From assembly GCA_017467815.1 (NCBI GenBank), contig JAFUKI010000011.1:1-51545 (forward strand): a DNA stretch of 51,545 bases, in the 5' to 3' direction. The notes under the pieces are model-generated. The model was not told the DNA's origin and did not search any database. It worked only from the letters and a program-made list of their open reading frames with translations. Position numbers and translations under genes: made by a program. Below are positions 25,203 through 34,403 of the stretch, in pieces; positions within the stretch are counted from its first letter, which is position 1, and each line of letters opens with the position of its first letter. This stretch comes from Clostridia bacterium. GTDB lineage: Bacteria > Bacillota > Clostridia > Oscillospirales > CAG-272.

Positions 25203-27713
25203 ATGAACAGCAAATTTTCTCTCAAGCGTAGTCTTGCAATGCTGCTGGCAGTTCTTATGATGCTGTCCCTCGCTGCTTGTAACACTACCCCTTCCGGTAC
25301 TGAAACAACAGATACCACTGACACTACCGATACGACCGGTAGCGAGACCACCGGCGGCGAAGTGACCGCTGAACCCACCTATACGTACAATACGTATACT
25401 GCACTGTCTCCTTCCAACTGGAATGAGCTCACCTATCAGGACAACAACGACACCCAGATCATGAGCTACATCGGCAGCTCCTTCTTCTCTTACGATTTCA
25501 AGTTTGATGAAAACGGCGAGATCCTTCCCGGTGAATTCGTAATGAAGTACGATGCAGCTACCAAGCTGGAAGACGTTTCCGCACAGTACGTTGGTACCAA
25601 GTGGAATGTTCCCGAAGGCGCTACCGGCTATGCATACAAGATCACTCTCCGTGAAGACCTGAAGTGGGACGACGGTACTCCCATCAAGGCTGAAGACTTC
25701 GTTTACACCATGCAGCAGCAGCTGGATCCCCTGGTCCAGAACTACCGTGCTGACTCCTTCTACGCTGGTGCAACCGTTATCGTTAACGCGCAGAACTACG
25801 TTTACCAGGGTCAGAACACCTACGTTGACAACAGCCAGACCGGTCTGTACACTGTAGCTGATCTGGTTAAGGGCGAAGACGGTGTTTACACTCAGCCCGA
25901 CGGAAAGGCAATCTACTTTGCTCTGACCGAACCCCTCAGCTGGTGCAGCGGCAACACTGTTACCGCTTACTCCGCTTACTTGGATGCTGAAGCATTCGCT
26001 TCTCTCCAGGCTCTGGCAAATGAAGACGGCCGCGTAGCAGTTACCGATGACACCATCGCTCTGGTTACCAAGCTGATCGACACCGATGACTGGGGTCATG
26101 AACCTCCGGAAAATGTTCCCTACTACATGGTTTACAACTATGAATATCCCGCAGTTGACTTTGCTGACGTTGGTATCTTCGTTGGCGACACCGAATACGA
26201 ACTGGTACTGGTTCTGTCCAAGTCCCTGCCCCTGCTGAAGGAAGACGGTTCTCTGTCTTACCAGGCAGCTTACAACATGGCTTCTCTGCCCCTGGTTCAC
26301 AAGGAAAAGTTTGAAGCCTGCAAGATCGAACCCACCGAAGGCGTTACTCTGTGGACTTCCAACTACAACTCCAGCGTAGAAACCACCGCAAGCTGGGGTC
26401 CCTACAAGCTGGAAAGCTTCCAGGCCGGTAAGCAGTACGTTCTCGTAAAGAACGAAAACTGGTACGGCTACAATGTTGAAGAAAATGCTGGTCTGTATCA
26501 GACCGACCGTATCGTTTGCGACACCATCACTGAATGGAACGCTGCTTGGCTGAAGTTCCTGGCTGGTGAAATCGACGGTATCGGCATCGACGTAACCGTT
26601 GCTGACGACTACAAGGGCAGTGAACGTGCTTACTTTACTCCCGATGACTTTGTTGCATCCCTGCAGCTCCAGTCCGACGTTGAACAGCTGAAGGCTCGTG
26701 AGACCGATGGCATCAACAAGTCCATTCTGAGCTATGTTGATTTCAGAAAGGCTCTGTCCCTCGCTATCAACAGAAATGACTTCGCAACCAAGACCACCAC
26801 TTCCTCCATGGAAGGTTTCGGTCTGTTTAACTCCATGCACTACTACGACGTAGAAAACGGCGCCGCTTACAGAAACAGCGACGAAGCCAAGAAGGTTCTC
26901 TGCGACATCTACAACGTAGACTATACGCAGTACGAAACTCTCGACGCAGCAGTTGATGCTATCACCGGTTACGACCTCGAAGCAGCTCGCGCTCTGGTTA
27001 CCAAGGCTTACGACGAAGCTCTGGCAGCGGGCGACATCAAGGAAACCGATAAGGTATTCCTGACATTCGGTTCCGGTGCTATCAACGAAACTGTTCAGAG
27101 ACGAATAGACTACATCGCAAACGCTTGGAAAGAACTCGTTGTCGGCACTCCTCTGGAAGGCAGACTCGAAGTGGAGACCAAGGACTTTGGTGATGCTTGG
27201 GCTAACGACTTCCGTGCAGGCGCATATGACGTTTGTATGGGTGGTTGGACCGGCGCTGCTTGGGACCCCGGCTACTTCCTGCTGGCTTACCTGAGCCCCT
27301 CTTACATGTACTCCAAGGCTTGGAACACTGCTGAACAGACCATGACCTTCACCATGGCAGGCGTTGGCGAAGACGGTGCTGATGTTACCGAAACCATGAC
27401 TCTGCTGGAATGGTACGACTGTCTGAACGGTGCTTCCGGTGCCAAGTATGACTGGAGCGCAACCGCTCTGCCTCAGTCCCTGAGACTGCAGCTGATCGCA
27501 GCTCTGGAAAAAGAAGTTCTCCAGGTTTACTACACTGTACCTCTTTACAACAACTTCTCCGCTTCCCTGCTGTCTTACAAGGTTGACTACATCACCTATG
27601 AATACAACACATTCATGAGCTACGGCGGAATGAAGTATATGACTTATAACTTCGACGATGCCGCTTGGGCAGCAGAAGTTGCTAAGTACGACGGCGAATT
27701 GAACTACAAATAA
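25203..27713 (+). CDS. Oversized peptide ABC substrate-binding lipoprotein
   Basis: An 836-residue SBP_bac_5-type lipoprotein, about 280 longer than typical OppA/DppA. Signal peptide with lipobox SLAAC and Cys at residue 26, then a Thr/Asp-rich linker (repeats of TTD, residues 35-50) that tethers the domain. Family marks: YAYKITLREDLKWDDGTPI with AEDFVYTMQQQLDP, and further on FVYDFRKALSLAINRNDF-like sequence (VDFRKALSLAINRNDF). The extra length seems to lie mainly between about residues 170 and 340, an estimate by eye. Very strong codon bias suggests high expression. A 15-bp hairpin follows the gene. Confidence 0.9.
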   Translation: MNSKFSLKRSLAMLLAVLMMLSLAACNTTPSGTETTDTTDTTDTTGSETTGGEVTAEPTYTYNTYTALSPSNWNELTYQDNNDTQIMSYIGSSFFSYDFKFDENGEILPGEFVMKYDAATKLEDVSAQYVGTKWNVPEGATGYAYKITLREDLKWDDGTPIKAEDFVYTMQQQLDPLVQNYRADSFYAGATVIVNAQNYVYQGQNTYVDNSQTGLYTVADLVKGEDGVYTQPDGKAIYFALTEPLSWCSGNTVTAYSAYLDAEAFASLQALANEDGRVAVTDDTIALVTKLIDTDDWGHEPPENVPYYMVYNYEYPAVDFADVGIFVGDTEYELVLVLSKSLPLLKEDGSLSYQAAYNMASLPLVHKEKFEACKIEPTEGVTLWTSNYNSSVETTASWGPYKLESFQAGKQYVLVKNENWYGYNVEENAGLYQTDRIVCDTITEWNAAWLKFLAGEIDGIGIDVTVADDYKGSERAYFTPDDFVASLQLQSDVEQLKARETDGINKSILSYVDFRKALSLAINRNDFATKTTTSSMEGFGLFNSMHYYDVENGAAYRNSDEAKKVLCDIYNVDYTQYETLDAAVDAITGYDLEAARALVTKAYDEALAAGDIKETDKVFLTFGSGAINETVQRRIDYIANAWKELVVGTPLEGRLEVETKDFGDAWANDFRAGAYDVCMGGWTGAAWDPGYFLLAYLSPSYMYSKAWNTAEQTMTFTMAGVGEDGADVTETMTLLEWYDCLNGASGAKYDWSATALPQSLRLQLIAALEKEVLQVYYTVPLYNNFSASLLSYKVDYITYEYNTFMSYGGMKYMTYNFDDAAWAAEVAKYDGELNYK

Positions 27714-27735
27714 TTTGTCATCTGCTAATGCTGGC

Positions 27736-27768
27736 AAAGAGGGATAGTTTAATAAACTATCCCTCTTT
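27736..27768 (+). promoter_or_regulatory. Intercistronic hairpin without T-run
   Basis: AAAGAGGGATAGTTT (27736-27750) pairs perfectly with AAACTATCCCTCTTT (27754-27768) around a 3-base loop. No T-run follows, so it is more likely an RNA stabiliser or processing boundary protecting the binding-protein message than a full terminator. Confidence 0.75.
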
Positions 27769-27802
27769 ATCAACTTAGCTACAGCGAAAGGAGATTACAA
27801 AA

Positions 27803-28828
27803 ATGTATATGTTTAAATATATTTGTAAAAGAATCGGTCTGATGGTCGTTACTTTTACCATTATTTTTGTAACCTGCTTTGTTTTAGTCAAGCTTCTCCC
27901 GGTTGACTATTCTGTTGGATTTGGTGAGGATACAGCTAAAATAGAGGCACAGCTCAGAGCCAGAGGTTACGATAAACCCATTATGGAACAGCTTGTTCTG
28001 TATCTTAAAAGAATCGTACTTGACGGCGACTTCGGTATCGGTTTCCGTATGCCGGAATATCGCGGACGCGCCGTTTGGGACGTTTTCATTGAAAAACTTC
28101 CTCCTACAATTTTAATCAATATTTACTCTTCCCTGATTGCAATTCCCATCGGTATCGCACTTGGTATCTTTGCCGCTCTGAAGAAAAACAAGTGGCAGGA
28201 CCATTTCATCAGCACAGCAGTTATGGTGGTTATTTCCGTACCTTCTTTTGTGTACGCCTCCTTGCTGCTCTTCATCGTCTGTTTCAAAATGGACGCCTTA
28301 CCTTTGAATATAGCGTCTTTTGCGGATATTATCAAAATGTATCCGGAAAAGAATTTGGTATATACTCCCGGTACTTTTAACTGGGCTTTGTATTTCAACA
28401 AAGAAATGTTTTTATCCATGCTTCCCGCTGTTTTCAGTATGTGCTTCGGCTCTATTGCGGGATATGCTCGTTTCACCCGTGCGGAACTCACCGAAGTTCT
28501 CACCAGTGAATTCATGCTGCTGGCAAGAACAAAGGGTCTTACCAAGTCCCAGGCTACCGTAAGACACGCTCTGCGTAACTCTATGGTGCCGATCTTCCCT
28601 TCCATTGTCGGCGAATTTGTCAGTGTCCTTTCCGGCTCCCTCGTCATTGAAAAGATCTTCTCCATCCCCGGTGTCGGCGGTCTGTATCTGGCCTCTATCA
28701 ACGCCAAGGACTACGACTTCTTCATGATGCTGTCTGCCTTCTACCTGCTGGTAGGGCTTCTTGCCGGTCTGGTTATCGACCTTTCCTACGGTGTCATCGA
28801 CCCGAGAATCAGAATGGGGGCGAAATAA
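27803..28828 (+). CDS. Oligopeptide ABC permease, DppB type (expanded operon)
   Basis: A 341-residue permease with about six membrane helices. FKYICKRIGLMVVTFTIIF is the DppB opening; the coupling loop reads FMLLARTKGLTKSQATVRHA, followed by LRNSMVPIFPSIV and VIEKIFSIPGVGGLY. AAAGGAG lies 9 bases before the ATG. It abuts the next gene with no gap. Length is only slightly above normal, so it is the one subunit of this operon without a large insertion. Confidence 0.92.
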   Translation: MYMFKYICKRIGLMVVTFTIIFVTCFVLVKLLPVDYSVGFGEDTAKIEAQLRARGYDKPIMEQLVLYLKRIVLDGDFGIGFRMPEYRGRAVWDVFIEKLPPTILINIYSSLIAIPIGIALGIFAALKKNKWQDHFISTAVMVVISVPSFVYASLLLFIVCFKMDALPLNIASFADIIKMYPEKNLVYTPGTFNWALYFNKEMFLSMLPAVFSMCFGSIAGYARFTRAELTEVLTSEFMLLARTKGLTKSQATVRHALRNSMVPIFPSIVGEFVSVLSGSLVIEKIFSIPGVGGLYLASINAKDYDFFMMLSAFYLLVGLLAGLVIDLSYGVIDPRIRMGAK

Positions 28829-30376
28829 ATGAAAGCACAGGACTACAAGATCTCCAGCGAAAAATTCGTTTTCCATTCCAATGCCGAAAATCTGCATGAT
28901 ACCAAACTGGAAACAAAACCGGTTACCTATTTCCGCGATGCGTTGAACCGTTTCGCACGAAACAAGGCTTCCATTCTGGCTTTTGTTATCATTATAATTC
29001 TGGTGCTCTTTGCCATCATCGGTCCCATCATTACTCCCTTCACCGTTTCTTATGAAGACATTAACTATGCCTATGTACTCCCCAGAAATGAGTTTTTCCA
29101 CGAAATGGGTATCCACTTCTGGGACGGCGGTCAGAACAAGGAAGTAAACAAGGCTACCTATGACCTGTACCGCGGTATCCAGGAAGAAACCGGACGTCAG
29201 GTCATCATGACCGAGCCAACCATGCGTGAAGAAGAATACATGGGCAAAACCAACACGCTGTATTCCTTCCGTCTGGATACGTACAATGCTGTCGGTGCCA
29301 AGTATGAATTGCTCAATACACAGGAATACGAAGCACTGCAGAAGTATCAGGATGACTTCAATGTACAGGTAATTTTACCGATCACCGACCCCAAGCAGCG
29401 TCCTGAAGCCGAACAGGATAAGGCAAACGCCAATATCTGGTACAAGACCAAGCTCGGTGCGGGCAGAAAGACCCAGATCGTATACGACCAAGACGGCAAC
29501 TTCATCCCGATCTATCAGGCACACGACGGTACGGATATGTACACCAGCAAGATGTACTACGAAGGCGAAGAAAAGCTGTACAACTATGCTGAACCCAAGT
29601 CCGGCGGTATGTGGAATATCCGCGTAGACTACCGTGAATACTACATTTACAAGCATTATCTGGCAGGTGACGGAATCACCGAACCTTCCTTCATCCTCGG
29701 TACCAACAATGCCGGTAAGGACCTGTTCACCTGTCTGGCAAGCGGTGCACGATTCTCCTTCATTCTGTCCATTATCGTTGCTTCCGTCAACCTGTTCGTC
29801 GGTGCCATCTACGGTTCCATCGAAGGTTACTACGGCGGCAAGATTGACCTGATCATGGAAAGAATCGTTGACCTGCTGGCTTCCATCCCCTTCATGATCG
29901 TTATTACCCTTCTGCGATATCACTTCAATGTCTCCCACGTTATTATTCTGTTCGTAGCCTTCTTCCTGACCGGTTGGACGGGTATGGCAGGACGTACCAG
30001 AATGCAGTTCTACCGCTTCAAGAACCAGGAATATGTTCTGGTGGCAAGAACGCTGGGTGCAAAAGACTCCCGTATCATGTTCAAGCACATTTTCCCCAAT
30101 GCGATCGGTACTCTGATCACCAGCAGCGTACTGGTTATTCCCAGTGTTATCTTCTCGGAAACCAGTCTGAGCTATCTGGGGATCATCAACCTGAACACCG
30201 GTAATATGACCAGTGTAGGTACACTCCTTGCTACCGGTCAGAATTATCTGTTCACTTACCCCCACATGATCCTCTTCCCCTCGATCTTCATCAGCTTGCT
30301 GATGCTTTGCTTCAACCTGTTCGGTAACGGATTGCGTGATGCGTTCAATCCTTCCCTGAGAGGAACCGAAGATTAA
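28829..30376 (+). CDS. Oligopeptide ABC permease, DppC type, with large extracytoplasmic insertion
   Basis: A 515-residue permease where DppC is normally about 300. Cytoplasmic N-terminus, first helix at about 48-70 (ILAFVIIIILVLFAIIG), then about 220 residues before the family signature LGTNNAGKD at 290. Ordinary DppC has roughly 45 residues there. The insertion (about 85-270) is soluble, mixed and aromatic-rich (TYDLYRGIQEETG, YYEGEEKLYNYAEPKSGG, RVDYREYYIYKHYL), and lies on the outer face where it could meet the enlarged binding protein. The coupling loop YVLVARTLGAKDSRIMFKHI is normal. The start abuts the previous gene's stop. Confidence 0.92.
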   Translation: MKAQDYKISSEKFVFHSNAENLHDTKLETKPVTYFRDALNRFARNKASILAFVIIIILVLFAIIGPIITPFTVSYEDINYAYVLPRNEFFHEMGIHFWDGGQNKEVNKATYDLYRGIQEETGRQVIMTEPTMREEEYMGKTNTLYSFRLDTYNAVGAKYELLNTQEYEALQKYQDDFNVQVILPITDPKQRPEAEQDKANANIWYKTKLGAGRKTQIVYDQDGNFIPIYQAHDGTDMYTSKMYYEGEEKLYNYAEPKSGGMWNIRVDYREYYIYKHYLAGDGITEPSFILGTNNAGKDLFTCLASGARFSFILSIIVASVNLFVGAIYGSIEGYYGGKIDLIMERIVDLLASIPFMIVITLLRYHFNVSHVIILFVAFFLTGWTGMAGRTRMQFYRFKNQEYVLVARTLGAKDSRIMFKHIFPNAIGTLITSSVLVIPSVIFSETSLSYLGIINLNTGNMTSVGTLLATGQNYLFTYPHMILFPSIFISLLMLCFNLFGNGLRDAFNPSLRGTED

Positions 30377-30423
30377 GTTTACGCAGAATTTCCGAATACA
30401 GCGTAAACACAGGAAAATTTTCC
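30377..30423. repeat. Paired palindromes in the intergenic space before the insertion-bearing ATPase
   Basis: GTTTACGC (30377-30384) pairs with GCGTAAAC (30401-30408), and GGAAAATTTTCC at 30412-30423 is a perfect 12-bp palindrome. No T-run and no promoter are clear. They may be RNA processing or stability elements inside the operon. Confidence 0.5.
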
Positions 30424-30457
30424 AAAATATTTCAGAAAGAACGGAATTGTCATATTT

Positions 30458-32608
30458 ATGGATAAGAAATTAGAAGTAAAGAATCTGCAGATATCATTCC
30501 GTACGCAAGGTGGGATTTTAAAAGCCGTCCGCAACATCACTTTCGATCTGTACAAAGGCGAAACTCTGGCGATCGTTGGTGAATCCGGCTCCGGGAAATC
30601 CGTAACCAGCAAAGCGATCATGGGTATTCTTGCCGGCAACTCCATCGTTGAAGGCGGCGAGATATTTTATGATGGTCAGGATCTACTTAAAATTTCTGAA
30701 GACGATTTTCACAAACTCCGCGGTGACAAGATCGCAATGATCTTCCAGGATCCCATGTCCAGCCTGAACCCGATCATGCGTGTTGGTCAGCAGCTGACCG
30801 AAGCTATGATTCTGAAGGCAAAAACCGGTAAGAGAAACGCAAAGAATTCATTCAACTCCATGCTGAAGCGTCTGGGTGACAATATCAACGCCGCAAACGG
30901 AGAAGCCAATGCAGAATCGTCCGCCGATGTTGCACAGAAACTGGCGAAATTCGACGCTTTCTGTGTAGCTGCAACCAAAATTGAACGTGAATTCAACGAA
31001 GCCTACGGCAACGCTCTTGAGCTTGATGTGGATATTGAAAATGCTGTTCTTATGCTGGAAAAGCAGAAGCATTTTGATACCAAGGCTGAACTCAAGCGCC
31101 TCAAGAAACTCTTTACCCTGTCTTACAATACTTATGTAATCGTTAAAGATAAAAAGTCCGAAGCCTGCGTTGCTTCGATTTCCAACCTGATTTCCCAGGG
31201 CAAGAAAACGGAATCCGCTAAGGTCGTTGCTGCACTCAAGGAAATGCACGCACTGGTTAAAGAAGCCCTTAACAAGGAAAAGCCGGACTTCTTCACTCTC
31301 GGTTATTATATCACTGCGAAGGGCGACGATCTCCGGAATCTGCCGTCTTCCGTAGTGGAAATGAATGCCCTGACCCGTGATTTCTTGGACAAAGATTTCA
31401 TGCTGGATTTCATTGCGACTGCCGAAAAGGGTGTAACTTATGCCCACAGACAGTCCATTGAACATAAAAAAGCCTGTCTCGCAGATCTCAAGGAAGCGCT
31501 GGACTATTTCAAAGCCGGTGAGATCAACGAGAAAAAGGCAAACGCCTATCATAAGACCCTCAGTGCAAAGGTGGAAAAGGCGATCAACCGTCTCAATGTG
31601 AAGAAAGAAAGTATTGAGTACGTATTCCCTTCCGCCCTTGAAAACTCCATCAAAGAGTATTTTGAAGGTGTCCGCAGAAACCCCGTTGAAGAAAAGAAAT
31701 ACCAGAAAGTCAAGGCAAAGTACGATGCCATTGTGGCAAAGGGTCAGCAGCCCGACTGGGTACTGCCTCCTCAGATCGTGATTGATCTGGAACTGAAGCT
31801 TTCCAATATCTGCCGGGTTATTGAGAATCTCTATAACCACTATACGGAAAACATCGCCAATGCCGACAGCTTCAATGCCAACGGCTGTGTTCTGGATATG
31901 ATCGAATTCTTCAAGGATCAGGCGTCCAAGCTGGTTGTGAAGATGAACAAGCAGATCGCCAAGGCAAAAGCCATCAAATTGATGGAAGAAGTCGGTATTC
32001 CCGAACCTACAACCCGTTTCCATCAGTATCCCTTTGAATTTTCCGGCGGTATGCGGCAGAGAATCGTTATTGCCATTGCCCTTTCCGCGAACCCGGATAT
32101 TCTGATCTGCGACGAACCTACCACGGCTCTTGACGTTACCATTCAGGCGCAGATTCTGGAGCTGATCAATGTCATCAAGAAAGAGAGAAACCTCTCTGTA
32201 ATCTTCATTACCCATAACATGGGTGTTGTTGCCAACATGGCTGACAGAATTGCGGTTATGTATGCAGGCAAGATCGTTGAACACGGTACCGCGGAAGAAG
32301 TTTTCTACGAACCGGCTCATCCTTATACCTGGGCCCTGCTCAGCAGTATGCCCGACCTGCACACCACCGAAAAACTGGAATCCATTCCCGGTACTCCGCC
32401 CAATATGATTTATCCCCCCAAGGGAGATGCTTTTGCGGCAAGAAACAAATATGCGCTTGATATCGACTTCGAGATCGATCCGCCCCTGTTTGAAATTACG
32501 CCCACCCACCATGCCGCTACCTGGCTGCTCCACCCCAATGCACCCAAAGTGGAAATGCCCCAGCTGATCAAGACACGTATTGAACGTTTGAAGAAGGAGA
32601 GAGAATAA
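30458..32608 (+). CDS. DppD-type ABC ATPase split by a ~370-residue helical insertion
   Basis: A 716-residue protein; DppD is usually about 330. Walker A GESGSGKS at 41-48 and Q-loop FQDPMSSLNP at 96-105 are followed by about 430 residues before the signature SGGMRQR at 529; the usual gap is about 55. Walker B ILICDEP (548) and the Opp-type C-terminal extension (SIPGTPPNMIY) are normal. The inserted part (about 120-505) is Lys/Glu/Ala-rich and predicted helical (LKRLKKLFTLSYNTYVIV, EKKANAYHKTLSAKVEK), lacking membrane or catalytic motifs that I recognise. All ATPase motifs survive in frame, so this looks like a genuine domain insertion in the helical subdomain. Confidence 0.93.
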   Translation: MDKKLEVKNLQISFRTQGGILKAVRNITFDLYKGETLAIVGESGSGKSVTSKAIMGILAGNSIVEGGEIFYDGQDLLKISEDDFHKLRGDKIAMIFQDPMSSLNPIMRVGQQLTEAMILKAKTGKRNAKNSFNSMLKRLGDNINAANGEANAESSADVAQKLAKFDAFCVAATKIEREFNEAYGNALELDVDIENAVLMLEKQKHFDTKAELKRLKKLFTLSYNTYVIVKDKKSEACVASISNLISQGKKTESAKVVAALKEMHALVKEALNKEKPDFFTLGYYITAKGDDLRNLPSSVVEMNALTRDFLDKDFMLDFIATAEKGVTYAHRQSIEHKKACLADLKEALDYFKAGEINEKKANAYHKTLSAKVEKAINRLNVKKESIEYVFPSALENSIKEYFEGVRRNPVEEKKYQKVKAKYDAIVAKGQQPDWVLPPQIVIDLELKLSNICRVIENLYNHYTENIANADSFNANGCVLDMIEFFKDQASKLVVKMNKQIAKAKAIKLMEEVGIPEPTTRFHQYPFEFSGGMRQRIVIAIALSANPDILICDEPTTALDVTIQAQILELINVIKKERNLSVIFITHNMGVVANMADRIAVMYAGKIVEHGTAEEVFYEPAHPYTWALLSSMPDLHTTEKLESIPGTPPNMIYPPKGDAFAARNKYALDIDFEIDPPLFEITPTHHAATWLLHPNAPKVEMPQLIKTRIERLKKERE

Positions 32609-32609
32609 T

Positions 32610-33689
32610 ATGGAAAAAGAAGTATTACTCAGTGTCAAAAATCTCCAGCAATATTTCAAACTCGGCAAACGTGAACTGAAAGCGGTGGACAATGTAAGTT
32701 TTGATATTTACAAGGGGGAAGTTTTCGGACTGGTTGGTGAATCCGGATGCGGAAAAACCACTACCGGACGTTCCATTATCCGTCTGTATGACATCACCGG
32801 CGGGTCTGTATACTACAAAGGTGAACGTATCTGTGCCGGTACCCGCAGCTACAAAGACGCCATCCGCAAGGCACGCAAGGACTATAAGGAAAACAAAATT
32901 TCCCAAACGGAACGTGATCGGATCATCGCCGAAAACCGTGCGGAGATCAAAGCGGCTGTGGCTGACCACAACAAATGGTCCCGTACCCAGGGTAAGAACC
33001 AGCTGACCAATGAAATTCAGATGATCTTCCAGGACCCCATCGCTTCCCTGGACCCCCGTATGACCGTACGTGATATCATCGCGGAAGGTCTGATCATCCG
33101 CGGTATCAAGGACAAGGCCTACATTGACGAACAGGTTTACAAGATTCTGGAAACCGTTGGTCTGGTACAGGAACACGCTTCCCGTTACCCCCATGAATTC
33201 TCCGGCGGTCAGAGACAGCGTATCGGTATTGCCCGTGCCGTTATCATGAATCCGGAACTGATCATTGCCGATGAACCTATCTCCGCTCTTGACGTTTCCA
33301 TTCAGGCACAGGTTATCAATCTGCTGAATGATCTCAGCGAAAAGATGGGTCTCACGATCATGTTTATTGCCCATGACCTGGCGGTTGTAAAATACTTCTC
33401 CACCAGAATTGCGGTAATGTACTTCGGCAGAATTGTGGAGCTGGGTACCAGTGATGAGCTGTTTGCCCATCCCTTCCATCCGTATACCCGTTCCCTGCTG
33501 TCCGCTATTCCCCTGCCCGACCCGATTACGGAAAAGAGCAGAAAGAGAATCGTATACAACCCCATGATGGACCACGATTACTCCAAGGAAGAACCCACCA
33601 TGCGTGAGGTTTATCCGGGTCACTATGTTCTGTGCAATACGGAAGAATTTGAAAAATACCGTGCTGAATACGAGAACGCAGCGAAATGA
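32610..33689 (+). CDS. DppF-type ABC ATPase with ~50-residue charged insertion
   Basis: A 359-residue ATPase. Walker A GESGCGKT at 43-50; an extra Lys/Arg/Glu-rich helical stretch at about 74-128 (YKDAIRKARKDYKENK...ERDRIIAENRAEIK); Q-loop IFQDPIASLDP at 139-149; signature SGGQRQR at 198; [11 protein letters not shown]; and the C-terminal extension ending in a CNTEEFEKYRAEYE helix. The insertion point differs from that of its partner: here it is before the Q-loop. The ATG is 1 base after the stop of the preceding ATPase gene, with GGAGAG just before it. Confidence 0.93.
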   Translation: MEKEVLLSVKNLQQYFKLGKRELKAVDNVSFDIYKGEVFGLVGESGCGKTTTGRSIIRLYDITGGSVYYKGERICAGTRSYKDAIRKARKDYKENKISQTERDRIIAENRAEIKAAVADHNKWSRTQGKNQLTNEIQMIFQDPIASLDPRMTVRDIIAEGLIIRGIKDKAYIDEQVYKILETVGLVQEHASRYPHEFSGGQRQRIGIARAVIMNPELIIADEPISALDVSIQAQVINLLNDLSEKMGLTIMFIAHDLAVVKYFSTRIAVMYFGRIVELGTSDELFAHPFHPYTRSLLSAIPLPDPITEKSRKRIVYNPMMDHDYSKEEPTMREVYPGHYVLCNTEEFEKYRAEYENAAK

Positions 33690-34078
33690 AAACAATGAAA
33701 AAGTATCTGATTACCATTCTTGTTGGCTTACTTGCCGTTTTCCTGATTCTCTGGTCAAAAGATATTTTTGCCCAGAACCAACCGGTTACCGTTTTTCATA
33801 TTCTATGTGATGCGTTCTTTGCTGTCGGTGTGGTAATCACCGGTGTCGGACTGCTCATCTTTTCCAGCAACGAAGGAACCTTCGATATGCTCTCCTACGG
33901 AATGACATCCTTCCTTGATATGTTCCGTCGGAAAAAGGTGAACCAATATGACTCTTTCTACGATTACAGAAAGAGCCGGGAGGAGAAAAAGATCAGTTTC
34001 GGGTTCATCCTGATCTGCGGTATTCTTTTCCTGATTGCATCCGGTGTATTCTATTATATGTATCGGCAGTACTGCTGA
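33686..34078 (+). CDS. DUF3899-like small membrane protein
   Basis: A 130-residue protein with an N-terminal helix (YLITILVGLLAVFLILW), a second helix (FFAVGVVITGVGLLIF), the conserved SSNEGTFDMLSYGM segment, a charged loop and a final helix (FGFILICGILFLIASGVFYY). This layout fits the DUF3899 family; the function is unknown. Its ATG overlaps the stop of the ATPase gene (ATGA), making it the last gene of the expanded transporter operon. The first peptide operon also has a small membrane protein directly after its ATPase. Confidence 0.75.
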   Translation: MKTMKKYLITILVGLLAVFLILWSKDIFAQNQPVTVFHILCDAFFAVGVVITGVGLLIFSSNEGTFDMLSYGMTSFLDMFRRKKVNQYDSFYDYRKSREEKKISFGFILICGILFLIASGVFYYMYRQYC

Positions 34079-34096
34079 TTTCACACAAAACAGAAA

Positions 34097-34131
34097 CGAT
34101 CTCAGGTGATTTTGCCTGGGATTGTTTTTTT
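34097..34131 (+). terminator. Terminator of the expanded transporter operon
   Basis: CGATCTCAGG (34097-34106) pairs with CCTGGGATTG (34115-34124), two G-T pairs, followed by seven T residues. Confidence 0.85.
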
Positions 34132-34229
34132 ATGCGGATGTTTTCTGCTGTTATGTCGGGGAATATCGGACAAACCGCGGGACATAGTATGCTATAGACT
34201 TCCCTTCCGGGTGAAAAGGCGGTGTGTAT

Positions 34230-34403
34230 ATGGATCCGGAGTATCGGACAGAGAGGTGCGAAAAACGTATCGGGAAAACTCATATAACCATAACCAGTAT
34301 TTCCCCGGTTTATCCGGAGGAGGAGGAGGAGACTGCGGTACGAAAGAAAATTGAAGTTCGGCTTTATGAAATCTTCCGTAAATACGTTTCCGAAAAACGC
34401 TGA
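34230..34403 (+). CDS. Small acidic protein upstream of the recombinase
   Basis: A 57-residue ORF from the ATG at 34230 to TGA at 34401, with AAGGCGGTG just before it. It has a basic, then beta-like segment (THITITSISPVYPEE), five consecutive Glu residues, and an amphipathic helix (KKIEVRLYEIFRKYVSEKR). It overlaps an alternative upstream reading of the recombinase frame and is the better coding candidate for this stretch. It is probably co-expressed with the recombinase as an accessory protein of the element; the role is unknown. The 34132-34229 gap has a possible -10, TATGCT near 34190. Confidence 0.6.
   Translation: MDPEYRTERCEKRIGKTHITITSISPVYPEEEEETAVRKKIEVRLYEIFRKYVSEKR

Noticed and set aside
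25170..27773. 867-residue open frame on the minus strand opposite the large binding protein
   Set aside because: It is the antisense shadow of a gene with extreme codon bias; it has no ribosome site and low-complexity Val/Gly/Gln composition.
30848..32692. 614-residue minus-strand frame opposite the insertion-bearing ATPase
   Set aside because: The forward frame has all ABC motifs in order; the reverse frame has none and no start signals. The insertion is therefore coding on the plus strand only.
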